Made by a program: the position numbers and the translations under genes. Of a DNA stretch of 64,000 nucleotides, positions 24,101-36,291 are shown piece by piece; the stretch's first letter is position 1, and each line of letters begins with the position of its first letter. The notes beneath the pieces are model-generated. The model saw only the letters and a list, made by a program, of their open reading frames with translations, was not told the DNA's origin and searched no databases. The stretch comes from Melitaea cinxia (lineage: Eukaryota > Arthropoda > Insecta > Lepidoptera > Nymphalidae), in assembly GCF_905220565.1 (NCBI RefSeq), contig NC_059414.1, forward strand, positions 10,910,001-10,974,000, written 5' to 3'.

Positions 24101-25733
24101 ACACTATTGAGATATTTTATATAAATTATGTAAACTATAAACTATGTTCAAAATATTATGTATCACAATACCTACTTACACACATAATAAAAAATGCTAC
24201 ACTATTACGAAATCTTAATAAAGAATCTAAATGATATTTTTAGCAAGTGTCAGAAAAGATGGCAGCTCACATACCAACACAAGGCCGTCCAAGGAACGAC
24301 CCTCAAGCTCTAGAGAGACAGGCTATAGCTGACGATGAAGAAGCGACTTTATTAGCGAACCAACAAGCTCAGGTAAAAATTTCATTAATATGTTCTTTTG
24401 GAGTCTCAGACGAAATTTACCATCAGAAGATATTGGTAATAAATTTAATGTCAAAAACTAATTAACTAACATCGTTTTTGTCAATTCTTTCAGTTTTACA
24501 ATTTCCTAATTTAAAAATGTCAGATCGTTAGGATTTTTATGAAAACAAAATGTTTTCCATGTTTGTTGTTAGTCGTTTGTTACAATGCTTATATTTTCAG
24601 AACATATATATATTTTTTACTGTGTTACTTAATTGATATTTTACGCTACTAAGGATTTCTCGATCATAACTTTATTATATCATAAAACTTTTCCTAAAAC
24701 TATCCTTATAAAAAAAAATCGAATAAAAATGTGTAATATTAGTAGGAATTAAGAGCAGCAAAAAAAAAACATAAAATAAGGAAATTAAAAAAAAATTATA
24801 CAAACTTTCATTGCTTAATACTCTCTCAAATTCTACCTTAAAATTATTTTTAATTGCAAGCTTAAGATACGAATAACTTTAAAAAAAATCTTGATGGAGT
24901 AATTTCAACTTCAAGTAAAGTAGACTTACATGAAATAATTGTGTTTGCTCGCAAACGAAAAAAAAACCAACACTGTTAAAAATTTCTTTGGTAAACTTAC
25001 TAAAAATGTGTGGGAAGTTTTAACGCAAAACAATTTAGTAAATTTACTAAACAGAATGCTTCAACTCAATTTGAGAAAATTACAACAGACAAATAGTATT
25101 TTTTAGTAATTTTACAATGTATTGTGTAATTTTACAGTTCAAATTGTAAAAATAATAACAAAATTTGTAAATTTCTAAACACTTTACAGTAATTCGAATT
25201 ATAAAATATTTGGTAATTTTACAAAAAAATATAGTATCTCAAATTACTAAAAATTTTGGTAAATCTTCAAAGTTTGTTATTAAAATTTAATAAACTGTTC
25301 CGTGAAATTACAATACAAGTAAGATTTATACTCTAAGATTGTAAAATTAAAGCGCATCTTAGCAAATTTTCTCATATGTCTTGGAAAATTACTCAAAATG
25401 TGTTATAATTTGAATTCATACACACTGATTAGTAATTTAGCCATCTCATGTTGAGTAAAAAAATGATAATTTTACAAAAAATTTTTACAGTGAACTTCAA
25501 TTACATCGACAAGTAACGTAAAGTAAGACGTAAATGTAAGTACTTAGACGAAACAAATTAACAAACGTACTAGACGTCACTACAATTTTCGAGGGTTTCC
25601 CTCAATTCCTCTGGGATCCCGTCATCAGATCCTGATTTCCTCATCATGGTACTACACTTGGGATATCTCCTTTCCAACAAAAAAAGAATTATTAAAATCG
25701 GTTTATAAACGACAAAGTTATCCCCGAACATAC

Positions 25734-25787
<54 letters not shown>

Positions 25788-27985
25788 GGTTGAATTGAGT
25801 AACCTCCTCCTTTTTTGAAGTCGGTTAAAAAAGTAAATAAACAGTATCAACGTAGACAAGTTTACGGGAGCGCGATTAATTAAACTAAAACTATTTAATT
25901 AAAAATTATTTAAAATTACAATGGACACGTCCGAACAGAATTACATGCTCTGGATTAATCCCCGATTTAATTGTAATAAAACTTCTCAAGACATATGATC
26001 CCAAAGCACGAGACAACGTGAGAAATCATTTGTTATTCCTATTCCGCTGATTAAGCATTTACTTCTATTGTTCTCATACTTTGGTCCAATATAACTACGT
26101 ATAAGTCGATTACCAACACAAACATTACGTTGCCTACCTTAGGAAAAGAAAACTATGTATATATAATGCATATATTATAATAATGTTATGAACTAACAGC
26201 CCGATACTATAGCAGATAACTAGCAGCCCGACTGGAAGAAGTACATCGACCTTACGATCTTAAGATCACAGCTAAATAATTCTGCTTCCTAGCAGTGTTG
26301 TGTTCCTCTTGGTGAGTAAGGTGACCAGAACTCCTGGGGGATAGGGTCGGCAACGCGCTTGCGATGCCTCTGGTGTTGCAGTTGTCTATAAGCTACGGTA
26401 ATCGCTTACCATCAAGTGAGCAGTACACTTCTTTGCCGACCTAGTTGGATAAAAAAAAAACGTTAAAAATAATATTTAAGTAAATAATATATAATTTCAG
26501 GCTCGTCTTGTCCAGTTCGAGACAAGCATGCTTATAGACAAGGAAGCATATATGAACAAGATTGAAGCAGATGTTTTAGATGTTAATCAAATAATGCAGG
26601 ACCTCGCTGAAATGGTCAGTGTCCAAGCTCAGACTGTTGGTAAGTTAATTTTTTTTTTGTGTTTCGGCCGTCGATTTATCACGTGAAAAGGTAGGGGTGA
26701 AAGGGGGTCCGAAAAAAATCACGAAATATAACAAGGGTTACAATGAGATTTCACATGTGTTTCTGATTAAGAAGATTCTGAAAATTTCAATATACATAGC
26801 ACCAAAAATACGTGATTTTTGGGTAGTCTAAATCCTCACAACATATCACCAAGGTGAGGTAGGGAGTTAAAAGTTACTAAAATCATCACTTACCAAATAC
26901 TATTATTATACTATCTATGTATTTTAATATTGACTATACATTGGAGACCTAATGTCAGCAAAATAAGACACCTAAAAGCAATGAGAGTCCTACTCGCTAG
27001 ACTGTATGAGGATTATTTTCTTATTTTTTGAATTTTTTGTATTTTTGAATTTTTTGATTTTTGATTTTACTTTTACTTTATTTAATTTTATTTTTTCTTA
27101 CTGATTTTTTTAATTTAATTTTGTTTTGTTTTTATTCTAAACGTTGTTTTGTTGTACTAACCCAATATGGACTTAAAATCTAGTCTGAAATAAAGTATTA
27201 TTATTATTATTATTTATTATTAATACCACTATGATGGCAAACGCAGATGGTAAGTGGTTACCATAGTCTAAAGACAAACACCAGAGGATCGCAAGCATGT
27301 TGCTGACCCTACGCCCGACCATCCCCAGGAGCCCTTACTCGCCACAGGAACACAAAACTACTTCTGTAAAATTTAATAACCGCTCCGGTGTCGTGGTGCG
27401 TGTAGTCGCCTAAAACACCGTCGGCTTGCGTGTTTGATTCCCGCTCGGGGTGGATGTCTGTCTTTGTAGGTCTCCCCACCGTGCCTCAGAAAGCACGTTA
27501 TGCTATCGGTCCCGGTTGTTATCTTGTACACTTGATAGCGATCGTTACTCTTAGTAGGGAACATATATGCCAACCCGCAGTGATGCAGTGAGGTGGATTA
27601 AGCTCCAATCTTTCTCCTACGTGGAGAAAGAGGTCTATGCCCAGCTGTGGGATGTTACAGGCTGAAACGTATGAATCTTCTGTAAGATTGATCTACTTCC
27701 CCCACTCGGGCAGCTATCAATTTTGAGAAGGATATTTCCTGCTGCGTCCTACCATTTTCTTTTTAGATTGTTTTTATTGGTAATTTTAAAAACGTATGTG
27801 ATATTATAGATACAGTAGAAAGTCACATCGAAGCTGCCAGTGCTGGTGTCGAAGCGGGGGTCGATGAATTAGCGAAAGCAGCTGAATATAAACGTCGACT
27901 CAGACGAAAAATGTTCTTTTTCTCACTAATCGGAATAATCCTTGCCATTATTTTGATAGTGTGGATAGTTAAAGCGTTCAAATAA
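21144..27985 (+). CDS. Syx7: Syntaxin-7/12-type endosomal Qa-SNARE
   Basis: Five coding exons: 21144-21364, 22379-22544, 24244-24372, 26501-26639, 27810-27985. All junctions are GT..AG and keep one frame, giving 276 residues, the usual size for syntaxin-7. The N-terminal half forms the regulatory three-helix (Habc) part. The SNARE helix covers about 185-247, with the ionic zero-layer glutamine at Q214 (EMVSVQAQTV). A basic YKRRLRRK precedes one C-terminal transmembrane helix (about 254-272), leaving a short lumenal tail. Family members drive fusion at late endosomes and lysosomes. The start ATG at 21144 has a good context (AAAATGGC); an upstream in-frame ATG at 21042 lies in AT-rich DNA and is probably not used. 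Introns hold two MITEs, a SINE and other repeats. An AATAAA overlaps the stop codon. Confidence is high for family, good for exact exons. Confidence 0.92.
22145..22326. mobile_element. MITE, TGAAGTAAAACTTCTTTA family, copy 1
   Basis: About 182 bp with inverted ends (TGAACTAAAACTTCTTAA and, at the right, AAAGAAGTTTTACTTCA). The interior has GAGAGAGA and GTTACGAAAAGTGT blocks shared with copies at 23201, 36087 and 40787. It lies in Syx7 intron 1. Confidence 0.75.
22705..23065 (+). mobile_element. tRNA-headed SINE with RTE-like tail
   Basis: The head GCGTTGGCGCAACGGT and GCGGGTTCGATCCCCGC is a tRNA-derived region with a B box (GGTTCGATCC). The body GTATTGGCCATACAGGTG leads to a tail with TGCCCAGTAGTCGAATAGTA and AGGCTGAAGCGA. 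It shows no foldable functional tRNA end. Located in Syx7 intron 2. Confidence 0.75.
23201..23395. mobile_element. MITE, TGAAGTAAAACTTCTTTA family, copy 2
   Basis: Left end TAGTAAAACTTCTTTAGC, right end ATAAAGAAGTTTTACTTCA. The interior contains CACCTCTCTCTCTTGCTCC and CACACTTTTCGTAACGCC. Located in Syx7 intron 2. Confidence 0.75.
23664..23850 (-). repeat. Truncated copy of the RTE-tailed insertion element
   Basis: Matches 13735-13920 over its whole length with few changes (CTGCTGCCCGTCTTCGGCC, ATCCCGCCACCGGTCGGC, CACCCACGGGAAGA). The microsatellite-bearing 3' end is missing. Located in Syx7 intron 2. Confidence 0.75.
24971..25492. mobile_element. CACTA-like terminal-inverted-repeat element, 522 bp
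   Basis: Starts CACTGTTAAAAATTTCTTTG and ends with the inverted counterpart (AAAAAATTTTTACAGTG). AA lies on both sides as a 2-bp target duplication, and the empty site is recoverable by comparison with other copies of the host repeat. Termini beginning CACTG and a 2-3-bp duplication resemble the CACTA/EnSpm group. There is no transposase. Confidence 0.55.
25739..25786. repeat. (AT)n microsatellite
   Basis: An uninterrupted AT dinucleotide run of about 24 repeats inside the CGACTTC repeat. Confidence 0.95.
26214..26447 (+). repeat. Interspersed repeat, CAGCCCGACT...GCCGACCTAG family
   Basis: Shares with 41880-42108 the blocks GACCTTA..GATCACAGCTAA, GGTGAGTAAGGTGAC, AGCTCCTGGGGG-type run, CTATAAGCTACGGTAATCGC and TTGCCGACCTAGTT. 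Inverted relatives occur at 58752-59028 and 3862-4490. Located in Syx7 intron 3. Confidence 0.7.
27383..27668 (+). mobile_element. tRNA-headed SINE, diverged copy
   Basis: A degenerate head (GTGTTTGATTCCCGCTCGG) is followed by the same body and tail as the 22.7 kb SINE (CACCGTGCCTCAGAAAGCAC, ATGCCCAGCTGTGGGATGTT, ACAGGCTGAAACG). Located in Syx7 intron 4. Confidence 0.65.
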
Positions 27986-27999
27986 ATTATTTATCGTTA

Positions 28000-30900
28000 T
28001 TTACAATGTGTCCATGTTTTATTTTTTATATATGGCAATTATTTTCTTATGATTTGTTACTCGTTTTTTTTTTTTTTTACACTAAATGTATGTTAGAAAA
28101 GGTTTTAATTATGCTTATGTAATAAATATATAGTAAAGTAGTTGTGTTAAAAAATTAAGTGGAATTTTGTGTAAAAGTACACTTATAGTTTATCGAACAA
28201 AAAAAATATAATAACTTAAAACTAAACCCTATTATACGAATACTACCATACGACTTTTAAAAATTATACGCCTATTTTAATACTTTGTACATTTGATTTT
28301 CACAGTAAAAATATATATTAATTTAACTTAATTCTCAATTATTATGGATAATTTCATAAAAAGTATATTGTATAATTAATGTAAAAACTATCCCAAAACA
28401 TTATAGTAAATATTATTATTTTTCACTAATAAAAAAAATTAGAATATATATATTGAAATTGATTATTATAATATCATTATAATAATAAAGTACACGGTGA
28501 TAAAATTTAAGACTTAAAGAAAACGAAATAAATACATATTAAGAGCGAAAAAACAAAAACTTTATATTTGTAAGTATATTAGCTGCCTTCATTATTTTTT
28601 TTTTTTTTTTATTATCTATCACCAATAAAATATATAGAAACTATTTTCTTATTTGTTCATCATAAATAGAAAAATAGTAATTTTAACATTGATTTTCTAT
28701 TTATTAACACACATTCGTGTAATTTTTCAGCATGAAAATCGATTACTATAGAAGTCAAAGTGACATAAAATTGTCACCAATTGCTCTGTTCAAAAATGTT
28801 GTATTATTAATTGTGTATAGGATGTGTTATTTATTAGATTTTTTTTTAATTATTTATTTCGTATAATCAGACACAAGAGAGTAGAATGTGTATAAATGGA
28901 AGGATTAGTTGATTAATGTCAGTAAATGGTCCTATATTATGCACAACACGACTCCACACTCAATGGCCTTTATTAGGAAGAAAATTCTATTCAGAAAACA
29001 TACAACAGAAACAACAAAAGTGAACAATCTATACAAACATTTTCAACTAGCGCACTTAATTACTGAAACAATTATTCACATTGGCCTATACTTGCAATAG
29101 GTGAGTTGAGTCGTTTTTTTGTCAAAAGGAAGAGCCGAAATTGCGAATAAACAGATAAATACTCTTAGCATTCACAATAGTATTCCACAACTATCTTTAA
29201 GTGATTATTGTTTTTATTTTATGTTTTGTATTGTAAATATGTATATTCTAATATTTATTTTTAAAAAAAGTTAACAGTAAAAAAAAATTTAGTTCAATTT
29301 TTTATTTTTGTACAGTCAACATTAAAAATGTATAATTCTCAGTCGTTTAATGTTAAGTTTGAAAAAATATATATTTGTTTAATATTCGTCAAGTATCAAA
29401 CTTAGTTTAATAGCACTATAATATAATTTGGAGACATTTATAGTTTCTTGGTTTTACCCCTCTATTTAGGATCTAATTTCACGCGTTAGAAGAGACATAA
29501 GTAGCTTTGATGTATTCAGTACAGTTGTAAATTTTTAAGTCATTGGTTAGTAATTTTGATGTTTGAACTATAAATATCGGCCTAACAATGTAAAACATCA
29601 ATATCAGTCGATGATGAAAATATCATCATCAAGCATGACTTGTTGATAAAATAAATGGCTACATAGCTCTGTTCTGCATTTCAAAATGATTTCAATTCAA
29701 TAGATTTTCGGCCGTTGCTTTTGTCTAAAAACGTAGATCGTTTCAAAAATGTCATGTTGAAATTAAATATTTTGTTGAAGGATGTCAATGTACATATGAT
29801 TTTTTTATTTATTTACATACATACCAGCAGTATAACAAACGTTACATAATAAAGGTACTCTGTATAATTTTAAGTTAGTATACATGCCAATTACAGGTAT
29901 GTACCTACATAATTCTTAATTAATTGATATTGATTTAAAAGAATTAAAAGAAAAATAACCATAACGTTAAATAACTCCTTTGATATGTATTAAAATGTAA
30001 ACAATCACTAAATCCCGGTTGCTGTAATGAGTAAACAGTTTTACTTACGAACCGTCCACTTTCAAAAAAAAATGTGTGGGAGTTCCAATACGCGTATTTC
30101 GTTTACGAGCAAACAATTTTTTTTCATGCTAAAAATAATTATTTACCCGCTCCAAATTTAACGGTTCCTAAGAAAAACGAAACATTTAATGAGTATAGCA
30201 ACGGAGTGTAAAACAGTAAGTACCTACATTTCATGGTAATTCTTTGGACTGTTACATGTAGGTGTATACCAATAATAATCAGTTGATAAAAATCTAATAT
30301 TTTTGTTCCCTCCTTTGTTTGTTATTTCAAGTCTACTTAAGTAATACGAACAAAGTTAATTATAAATTGTTTTTATAATATTCCGTTTTATTTTATTTTT
30401 TTGAAACATATACTTATATAAGTAATATTCTGGGTGTTAAAAAATCATTTACGTATATTATATTTCAACAAAAATTATGAATAATTTAAAAAATAATAAT
30501 TACGACCTCTTCACACTAGCAATGCTTAAAAAATAGAGTAGAATTTGTATATACATATTTATAATTAATTTATTTCTAAACATAGTGTAAAAGCATATTC
30601 TTTTTCTTTTTTTTTTGTAATTATCAAAGTTAATTTCATATTTACATTACTACTAATTTATATAGTTTAAAAAAAGCAACGAATTTAATTACTAACCTTT
30701 TTGTACTGTACTGCATTTTAGTAACGTTCAGAACCCATTATAATGGTTGCAAATACACTTTGGGTACTATTTTGATATTTGCAAATAGACCCTGAGATGT
30801 ATATAAAATTGAACGTTCTGTGACTATTTTAAAAAGTCAACACGACGCCTCTTATTTCATTATAAAAACAGTATTCATTTTTACTCTGCCACTATTTTAC

Positions 30901-31285
30901 AATATAAGATTTAGAATTAAATGTTTTAAAAATGTATTTAGATATCGTAACCTCAAGTATTTACCAATTATGAATAAATCATTTATCAAAAGGAAATCGT
31001 CTTTTATTTGTTCCTAAGTTTTTAACATACTATAAACTGTTGCGAGTGTTGTCGAAAACATCACAATTTAATGATGGTCAAATAAACAAGAATCTAATAA
31101 TTCAGTTTCATCATTCACTTTAGGAAACTACTTAAATCGTAAATGATAAATCTAACAATTAAAAATTAAGTCTCAATATTAGACAAACTAGAAAGCTAAA
31201 TTACGAAATAACAGTTTTAGCAAAGAGTAAAATATACATACAACCTATATAGGAGAGTTTACGATAGCTTAATTTTTTTTTAACA
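28000..31285. other. Syx7 downstream region, intergenic, no gene seen
   Basis: Very AT-rich. A further AATAAATA at about 28123 could serve the Syx7 transcript. Two small reading frames (about 28909-29100 and 30820-31017) have no recognisable domains and no supporting context. A short perfect inverted repeat GATGATG/CATCATC occurs near 29620. Otherwise nothing is assignable. Confidence 0.5.
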
Positions 31286-32577
31286 GACTTCAAAAAAAGG
31301 TTCTCAATCCGACTGTATATTTTTATGTATGTTACATCAGAACTTTTTACTGGTTGGACCGATTTCGATTATTCTTTTTTTAATCGAAAGGTGGTACGTG
31401 TCATGTGGTCCTATTTAAATATAATCAAGATTTGACTAGCACTTTGTAAGTTATATTTAATATTGCCTATTTACTTGACGGTATTTTCGTCATCCTACGT
31501 TGTATTATACCTTATAACTTTTTACTGGGTGCACCGATTTTGATCTTTTTTGTATAAATCAAAAGCTAATACTTGTCATGTGGTTCCATTTAAATATGAT
31601 TGAGATATAATGAGTACTTTTTGAATAATCTTTGATGACATTTATATACATGACGGTGCTGAGACGTGCCTGTGGTTATGTTCAATACTTTGCCACAACG
31701 CCCCACAATCTATCAGAATTTAATGAAATTACTTCGTTCATTATCGATCAAATGATGTAATCGCAGTGAGTGGTATATTGCACTAAAGTAGAGAGTAGCA
31801 GTTTATTCGTTATAATTATATTTGAGCTTTTAATTTTCGAATTATCACTATTAATGGGTATTTACTTTGCTATTTTACGTCGACCAACGTTATATTAACC
31901 TCATTACTATTTTAATAGGTGGGCCGATTTCGATGATTCTTTTTTTAATCGAAGTGTTTTGTTGTCCCATTTAAATTTAATTGAGATTTGACTCGTACTT
32001 TTTGAATCATATCTAATATGGCGTATTTACTTTACTGTTTTTGGAATTTACTCCTTAACAAGCGATTTCAGATTTTAATTAATATATATATATATTATAA
32101 TTTTTATTTAACATATAAGGCCGCTGGAATGAAAAAAATTTGAACAGTAAAATCTACTGAACGAATAACCTCGTTACAACGTTGTAACGTCCTCTATCGA
32201 GATGGCGTTCAGACGTTTTCTAATAACGCCATCCGGTTTCGATAGACGGCGTTATTGGATTCATTTATTTACCATTTGATATGGTATTAATATTTTTCTT
32301 AGACTAGTAAGCCTTTTTTGTGCCTGTTTAAACAGTCGATCTGAAGAAGTAAACTCCAGTCGTGTGTCAGAGCTGACACACACACTTTTTTATCGTCACC
32401 CGACGTTGCATTACACCATACAAATTTTTACTGCGTACACCGATTTTGAATAGGGTTCCGATTGATTGCGTAACGACGTTTTCTAATAACGCCACATTAG
32501 ATAGATAGATGGCGTTATTTTACTAGTTTATTTACCATTTCATAATATGGTATCCTTTTTCTTCCACTAGTAAGTCT
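31286..32577 (-). repeat. Compound inverted CGACTTC-repeat block
   Basis: Begins with an inverted terminus (ACAGACTTCAAAAAAAGGTT) and contains at least three successive decayed half-units (each with a ...TTTTTACTGGTTGGACCGAT or ACTGGGTGCACCGATTTTGA block and a GACTTG/GTACTTTTTGA block). Two related hairpins (stems AATAACGCC/GGCGTTATT) lie at about 32220-32257 and 32485-32520. Confidence 0.55.
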
Positions 32578-32946
32578 TTTTAACCGACTTCAAAGAAGGG
32601 AGAAGAAAAGGAAAAAGGAGGAGGTTACTCAATTAGACGAATTATATATATATATTTATATAATGTATGTTCGGGGAATTCTTCTTCGTTTATGAACTGA
32701 TTTTGATAATTCTTTTTTTGTTGGAAAGATATCCCGTGTGATACCATGATAAGGAAACCAGTATCTGATGATGGAATCTCAAAGAAATCGAGGGGAACCC
32801 TCGACAATCGTAGTGTCGACTAGTGTATGGGTTAATTTTATACGTACGTTTATACTACTTACGTTTGTATTAAGAACTTGTCAATGTCATTGATGTCGGT
32901 TTTTTTCGTTTGTTAGCAAACACAATTATTAGCGATAGCATTGTTT
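32578..32946 (-). repeat. CGACTTC-bounded repeat, inverted copy
   Basis: Runs from TTTTAACCGACTTCAAAGAA to the inverted head TTTCGTTTGTTAGCAAACAC. The interior has the family block GGAAACCAGTATCTGATGAT. It lies between Syx7 and p62. Confidence 0.7.
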
Positions 32947-34657
32947 TAATCAAACATCAATCAGATGTACCTAGGACAACATAATTAAAGGAAAAGATAG
33001 GATAGTTTGAAATAAAAAAAATATGAATAAAAATACTGTTTTATTTATTTACAATTTATTCCATTTGAGAGACTTGCAACCGCGATATCTTCGAACAGGA
33101 TATTGTGAGAGGATTTGATTAAAATAAATAAACTAATAATACATGCAACCGACCGGGACATTAAGATTTCGTGTGAACAACCTGCGCCCAGCTGTGGGCA
33201 TATGTAGGAATATATTATACACTATTTAAAAAACTTTTTTTATAAAAATAAATATATTTTTTCCAGAGAACACTAACAAGTAGCATCAAGTAACATTGAA
33301 ACAGTAATATTTTTTTTATTATTTAAATGCATGTATCAATATCCCGGTTGGTTTATAATAAAAACTAATATTAAACATTATTTGATTTTATAAATCGACT
33401 TTTTTCGACTGTAACACAATCATTACTTAAAAACAAAACACTAGTAATTCCGAATTATAACCAAAATAATTTTAAACCGATATGGTAACATTAATTTCGA
33501 CTCCCATTTATCTTAAAACGATTATTGTCAATATAAATAATTTCGTAATTTTAAAGGAACTTGGTACAGTGTTGTATTACCACATTTTTAATATATCGTC
33601 AAAATAATCTTAAAGTTTTTTGACCAATATAATAAACTTCAGCCCGACTATAGAAAACGAACATTTTATTATAACAATAATTTTTATAAAGCCTGACAGA
33701 GTAATTAATATAAAAAGTAATACCTACATCAATATTTTAAAAAAAAATAGTCAAAACCTCACAATTATATTGAAATAAGATAAAAATCAGAACAAAATTA
33801 TCTACTTTTTGTAAATAGTTATTTGGAAACAAATGCCACAGTCGGGTTATTTAATTTTATAACAAAGTTTTAACGTTTGCAATAAATTGACTAAACGATT
33901 ACTATAACATACATTTTTACAGTTTAGCACATATTTGGTTCCAACAAAATGCCACATTTATAATCCATTTCAATAGAATGTGTAACAAGACTATTTTTTT
34001 GACAAGCTTCGGCAAAAAATCGCAATTTTTTATTTTGATGTAATATCTATGGTTCTACGGAGCATAGAATTTTGACAATTGTTTAAAATTTATGTCAAAA
34101 TTCAACAAACAATTGGACAAAACAAAAAAATTTCCATTTTTTTTTTAATTTGAACTAACTATGGTCTTCGATTTTCAGATCAATATCATTATTTCTTTGT
34201 ATTTCAAAATCAAAGTTTTCAAAAAAAAAGTGATTATCGTTTCATGTTTTGTAGAAATCCTATTGAAATAGACTGTACACATACTTATACTTTAATTTGT
34301 GTCTGCAAATCAACATCTATACAATACAAAATTCTGTACATTTTTACACATTTAAATGAACAACGCGAAAAAATATGTGTATTTGATATTGATATGTAAT
34401 AGGGAATCTGTTTTGTACCATAAATACATTTTAATTTTTTTTATTGTTTTTAAAATTGACAAAGAAACATTTAAATGCAACATTTTTATTAATTATACAA
34501 AAATTAATCAACATGGACATGTGAAAGGGACAGAACATCTAACGAAAAGTAAATTAAAATACACGAAAATAATTTAAACACATTTACATATTTCGATTTA
34601 TTTTAATTTAAACATTTATTGTATTATTTTTGTTACATTAAAATATTCTAGAATTTA
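32947..34657. other. Intergenic, no gene seen
   Basis: AT-rich DNA with only spurious short frames (for example 34356-34577, which is AT-driven and has no domain features). Confidence 0.5.
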
Positions 34658-34804
34658 GGGGGTCATCACGTGAGGTTCGAAAGTATAGATATTTTTGTCG
34701 TGATGTTTAATTTTCCAAAATTGTAACAGATTATACGTGATATATATTCTAAGAATGTTATCATACTTTATACCAAAAAAATACACTCATTTATGGATGA
34801 CCCC
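34658..34804. mobile_element. Short PIF/Harbinger-like MITE, 147 bp
   Basis: Left end GGGGGTCATCACGTGAGG, right end inverted GGGGTCATCCATAAATGAG. TTA occurs on both sides (34655-34657, 34805-34807). The inverted match is good only over about 10 bp. Confidence 0.5.
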
Positions 34805-35106
34805 TTAAAGAATACTATATTTATTGCTTTTCACAGTATACTGTTTTATAATATAACCGAGGCAGTTAACAGTCTAATATATGCTTTAATAATAATTGAA
34901 TAAGGTATAAAAGATTTTTATTTAACGTTATTCTGAACTTTTTATTCGAATTTCTTATATAGAGAGCCGGTTTTAGCTTGGCGATTTTATGAGTTACAAT
35001 TAGCAGCATCTAGAGTTCCATTTATGTATACTAAGGTGAAATAAAAATCGCAGAAATATATATATTTTAATAAATTATATTTTGGACCAGTAAACATTCA
35101 ACATAA

Positions 35107-35724
35107 GGGTCATTCAAGTATTACGTAAACACCGAAGGGGGGTTAGATGGGGTCTAGATGGTGGTTACGTCAGCGGTATTTATTTAATTTGAAAAATTTT
35201 GTAATTTTTGAGTTCAAGCCAATATGACTACCAGCAACAACATTGAGACCCATTAGAGTGGCTCCTCGTTATGCTAGGGAATTAATGTGCATAATAATAA
35301 CTTCAGACGCCAAGTTGTTAAATGGTTCGAAGAGAACGATGTCTATAACATCGAACAGCAAACATTCAATGTCATCGAAAACTTGGAGTCATGGATTCAT
35401 GGAAAAACAAGAATTAATTAGAATTTACCGAATTTTAAATAGAAAACAAATATATCGTTTTTATATTAAGAATATTTAAATACTTTTATGAATGTTAACA
35501 ATTTTCTTGAATAAATATTAGAATATTAATTGTGCAATAAATTCACATGAATAACAATAAACAAACCTGAATAGATTTCAAAAATTATTTTACAATTATT
35601 ATAATTAAATAAATGATATTATACAAGTTGAAAGGAAAAAAAATGTAGTAGTAATATTTATAGCATAGGAGTGTGGGGGGTTAAAGATTTCTAAGATTCA
35701 GCTTACGTAATACTTGAATGATCC
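35107..35724. mobile_element. PIF/Harbinger-like MITE, 618 bp
   Basis: Terminal inverted repeats of 22 bp with one mismatch: left begins GGGTCATTCAAGTATTACGT, right (inverted) begins GGATCATTCAAGTATTACGT. TAA flanks both ends (35104-35106, 35725-35727). The small reading frame at 35243-35479 inside it has no transposase motif. Confidence 0.75.
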
Positions 35725-35727
35725 TAA

Positions 35728-36086
35728 TCTCTTATTTTGCTTACTAAAAATAGAATTTTAACAAATCTAAATTGTGTCAGAAAACCATCTCAAGAAAAGA
35801 AAATCTGATATTGATAGATTTGAAACCCTCTGATGGTTATTAAAAAAAAACACTTTTTATATTTGATATATATTGATTGAAAACTTTAATTTTTACTGCT
35901 GGAAATTTTAAATATTTCCTTATTAGAAATAAATAATAATTTTAAATGGAACTCCTAATACATTTTACGGTTTATGGAAACAAGAAAGAAATATGTCAAT
36001 AATTATACTATTACAGTCTGACTCACGAAAGTTGAAACTGGTGGAAAAAAATGAATAAACATCGAGTGTTTTTCAGACCACACGAC
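35728..36086. other. Intergenic, no gene seen
   Basis: AT-rich, with no repeat relationship recognised. Confidence 0.5.
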
Positions 36087-36291
36087 TGAAGCAAAACTTC
36101 TTTAGCAATAAACCTGCACTGTGTCTTAGATATACGAAACGAAACTAGCTATAAGAGGAAGAGAGAAAGAAAATGTGTGCTCGCACCTCTCTCTTGCTCC
36201 GTTCGCCTCGCCCAATCACACTTTTCGTAACACTCTCGTCACATATTCACCAGCTTACCAAGTAAAGCGTGTGTAAAGAAATTTTACTTCA
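36087..36291. mobile_element. MITE, TGAAGTAAAACTTCTTTA family, copy 3
   Basis: Left end TGAAGCAAAACTTCTTTAGC, right end GTAAAGAAATTTTACTTCA. The interior matches copy 2 closely (CACTGTGTCTTAGATATACG, CTCGCACCTCTCTCTTGCTC). It lies just downstream of the p62 stop codon. Confidence 0.8.

Larger units (their letters stand above)
24940..25830 (+). repeat. CGACTTC-bounded repeat split by a second transposon
   Basis: The head TTGTGTTTGCTCGCAAACGA is at 24940-24970. The family sequence resumes at about 25493 (AACTTCAATTACATCGACA) and ends at about 25828 (TTTTTTGAAGTCGGTTA). The 522 bp between is a separate inserted element. Near the end an (AT)n microsatellite occupies about 25739-25786. Located in Syx7 intron 3. 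Confidence 0.75.

Noticed and set aside
29614..29640. GATGATGAAAATATCATCATC inverted repeat as a microRNA hairpin
   Set aside because: Stem too short and surroundings do not extend the pairing.
34356..34577. 73-codon plus-strand frame between Syx7 and p62
   Set aside because: AT-driven composition, no domain, no neighbouring splice or regulatory context.
35243..35479. 78-codon frame inside the 618-bp MITE, considered as a transposase relic
   Set aside because: No DDE or DNA-binding motif could be seen, and the frame length is unremarkable for this composition.
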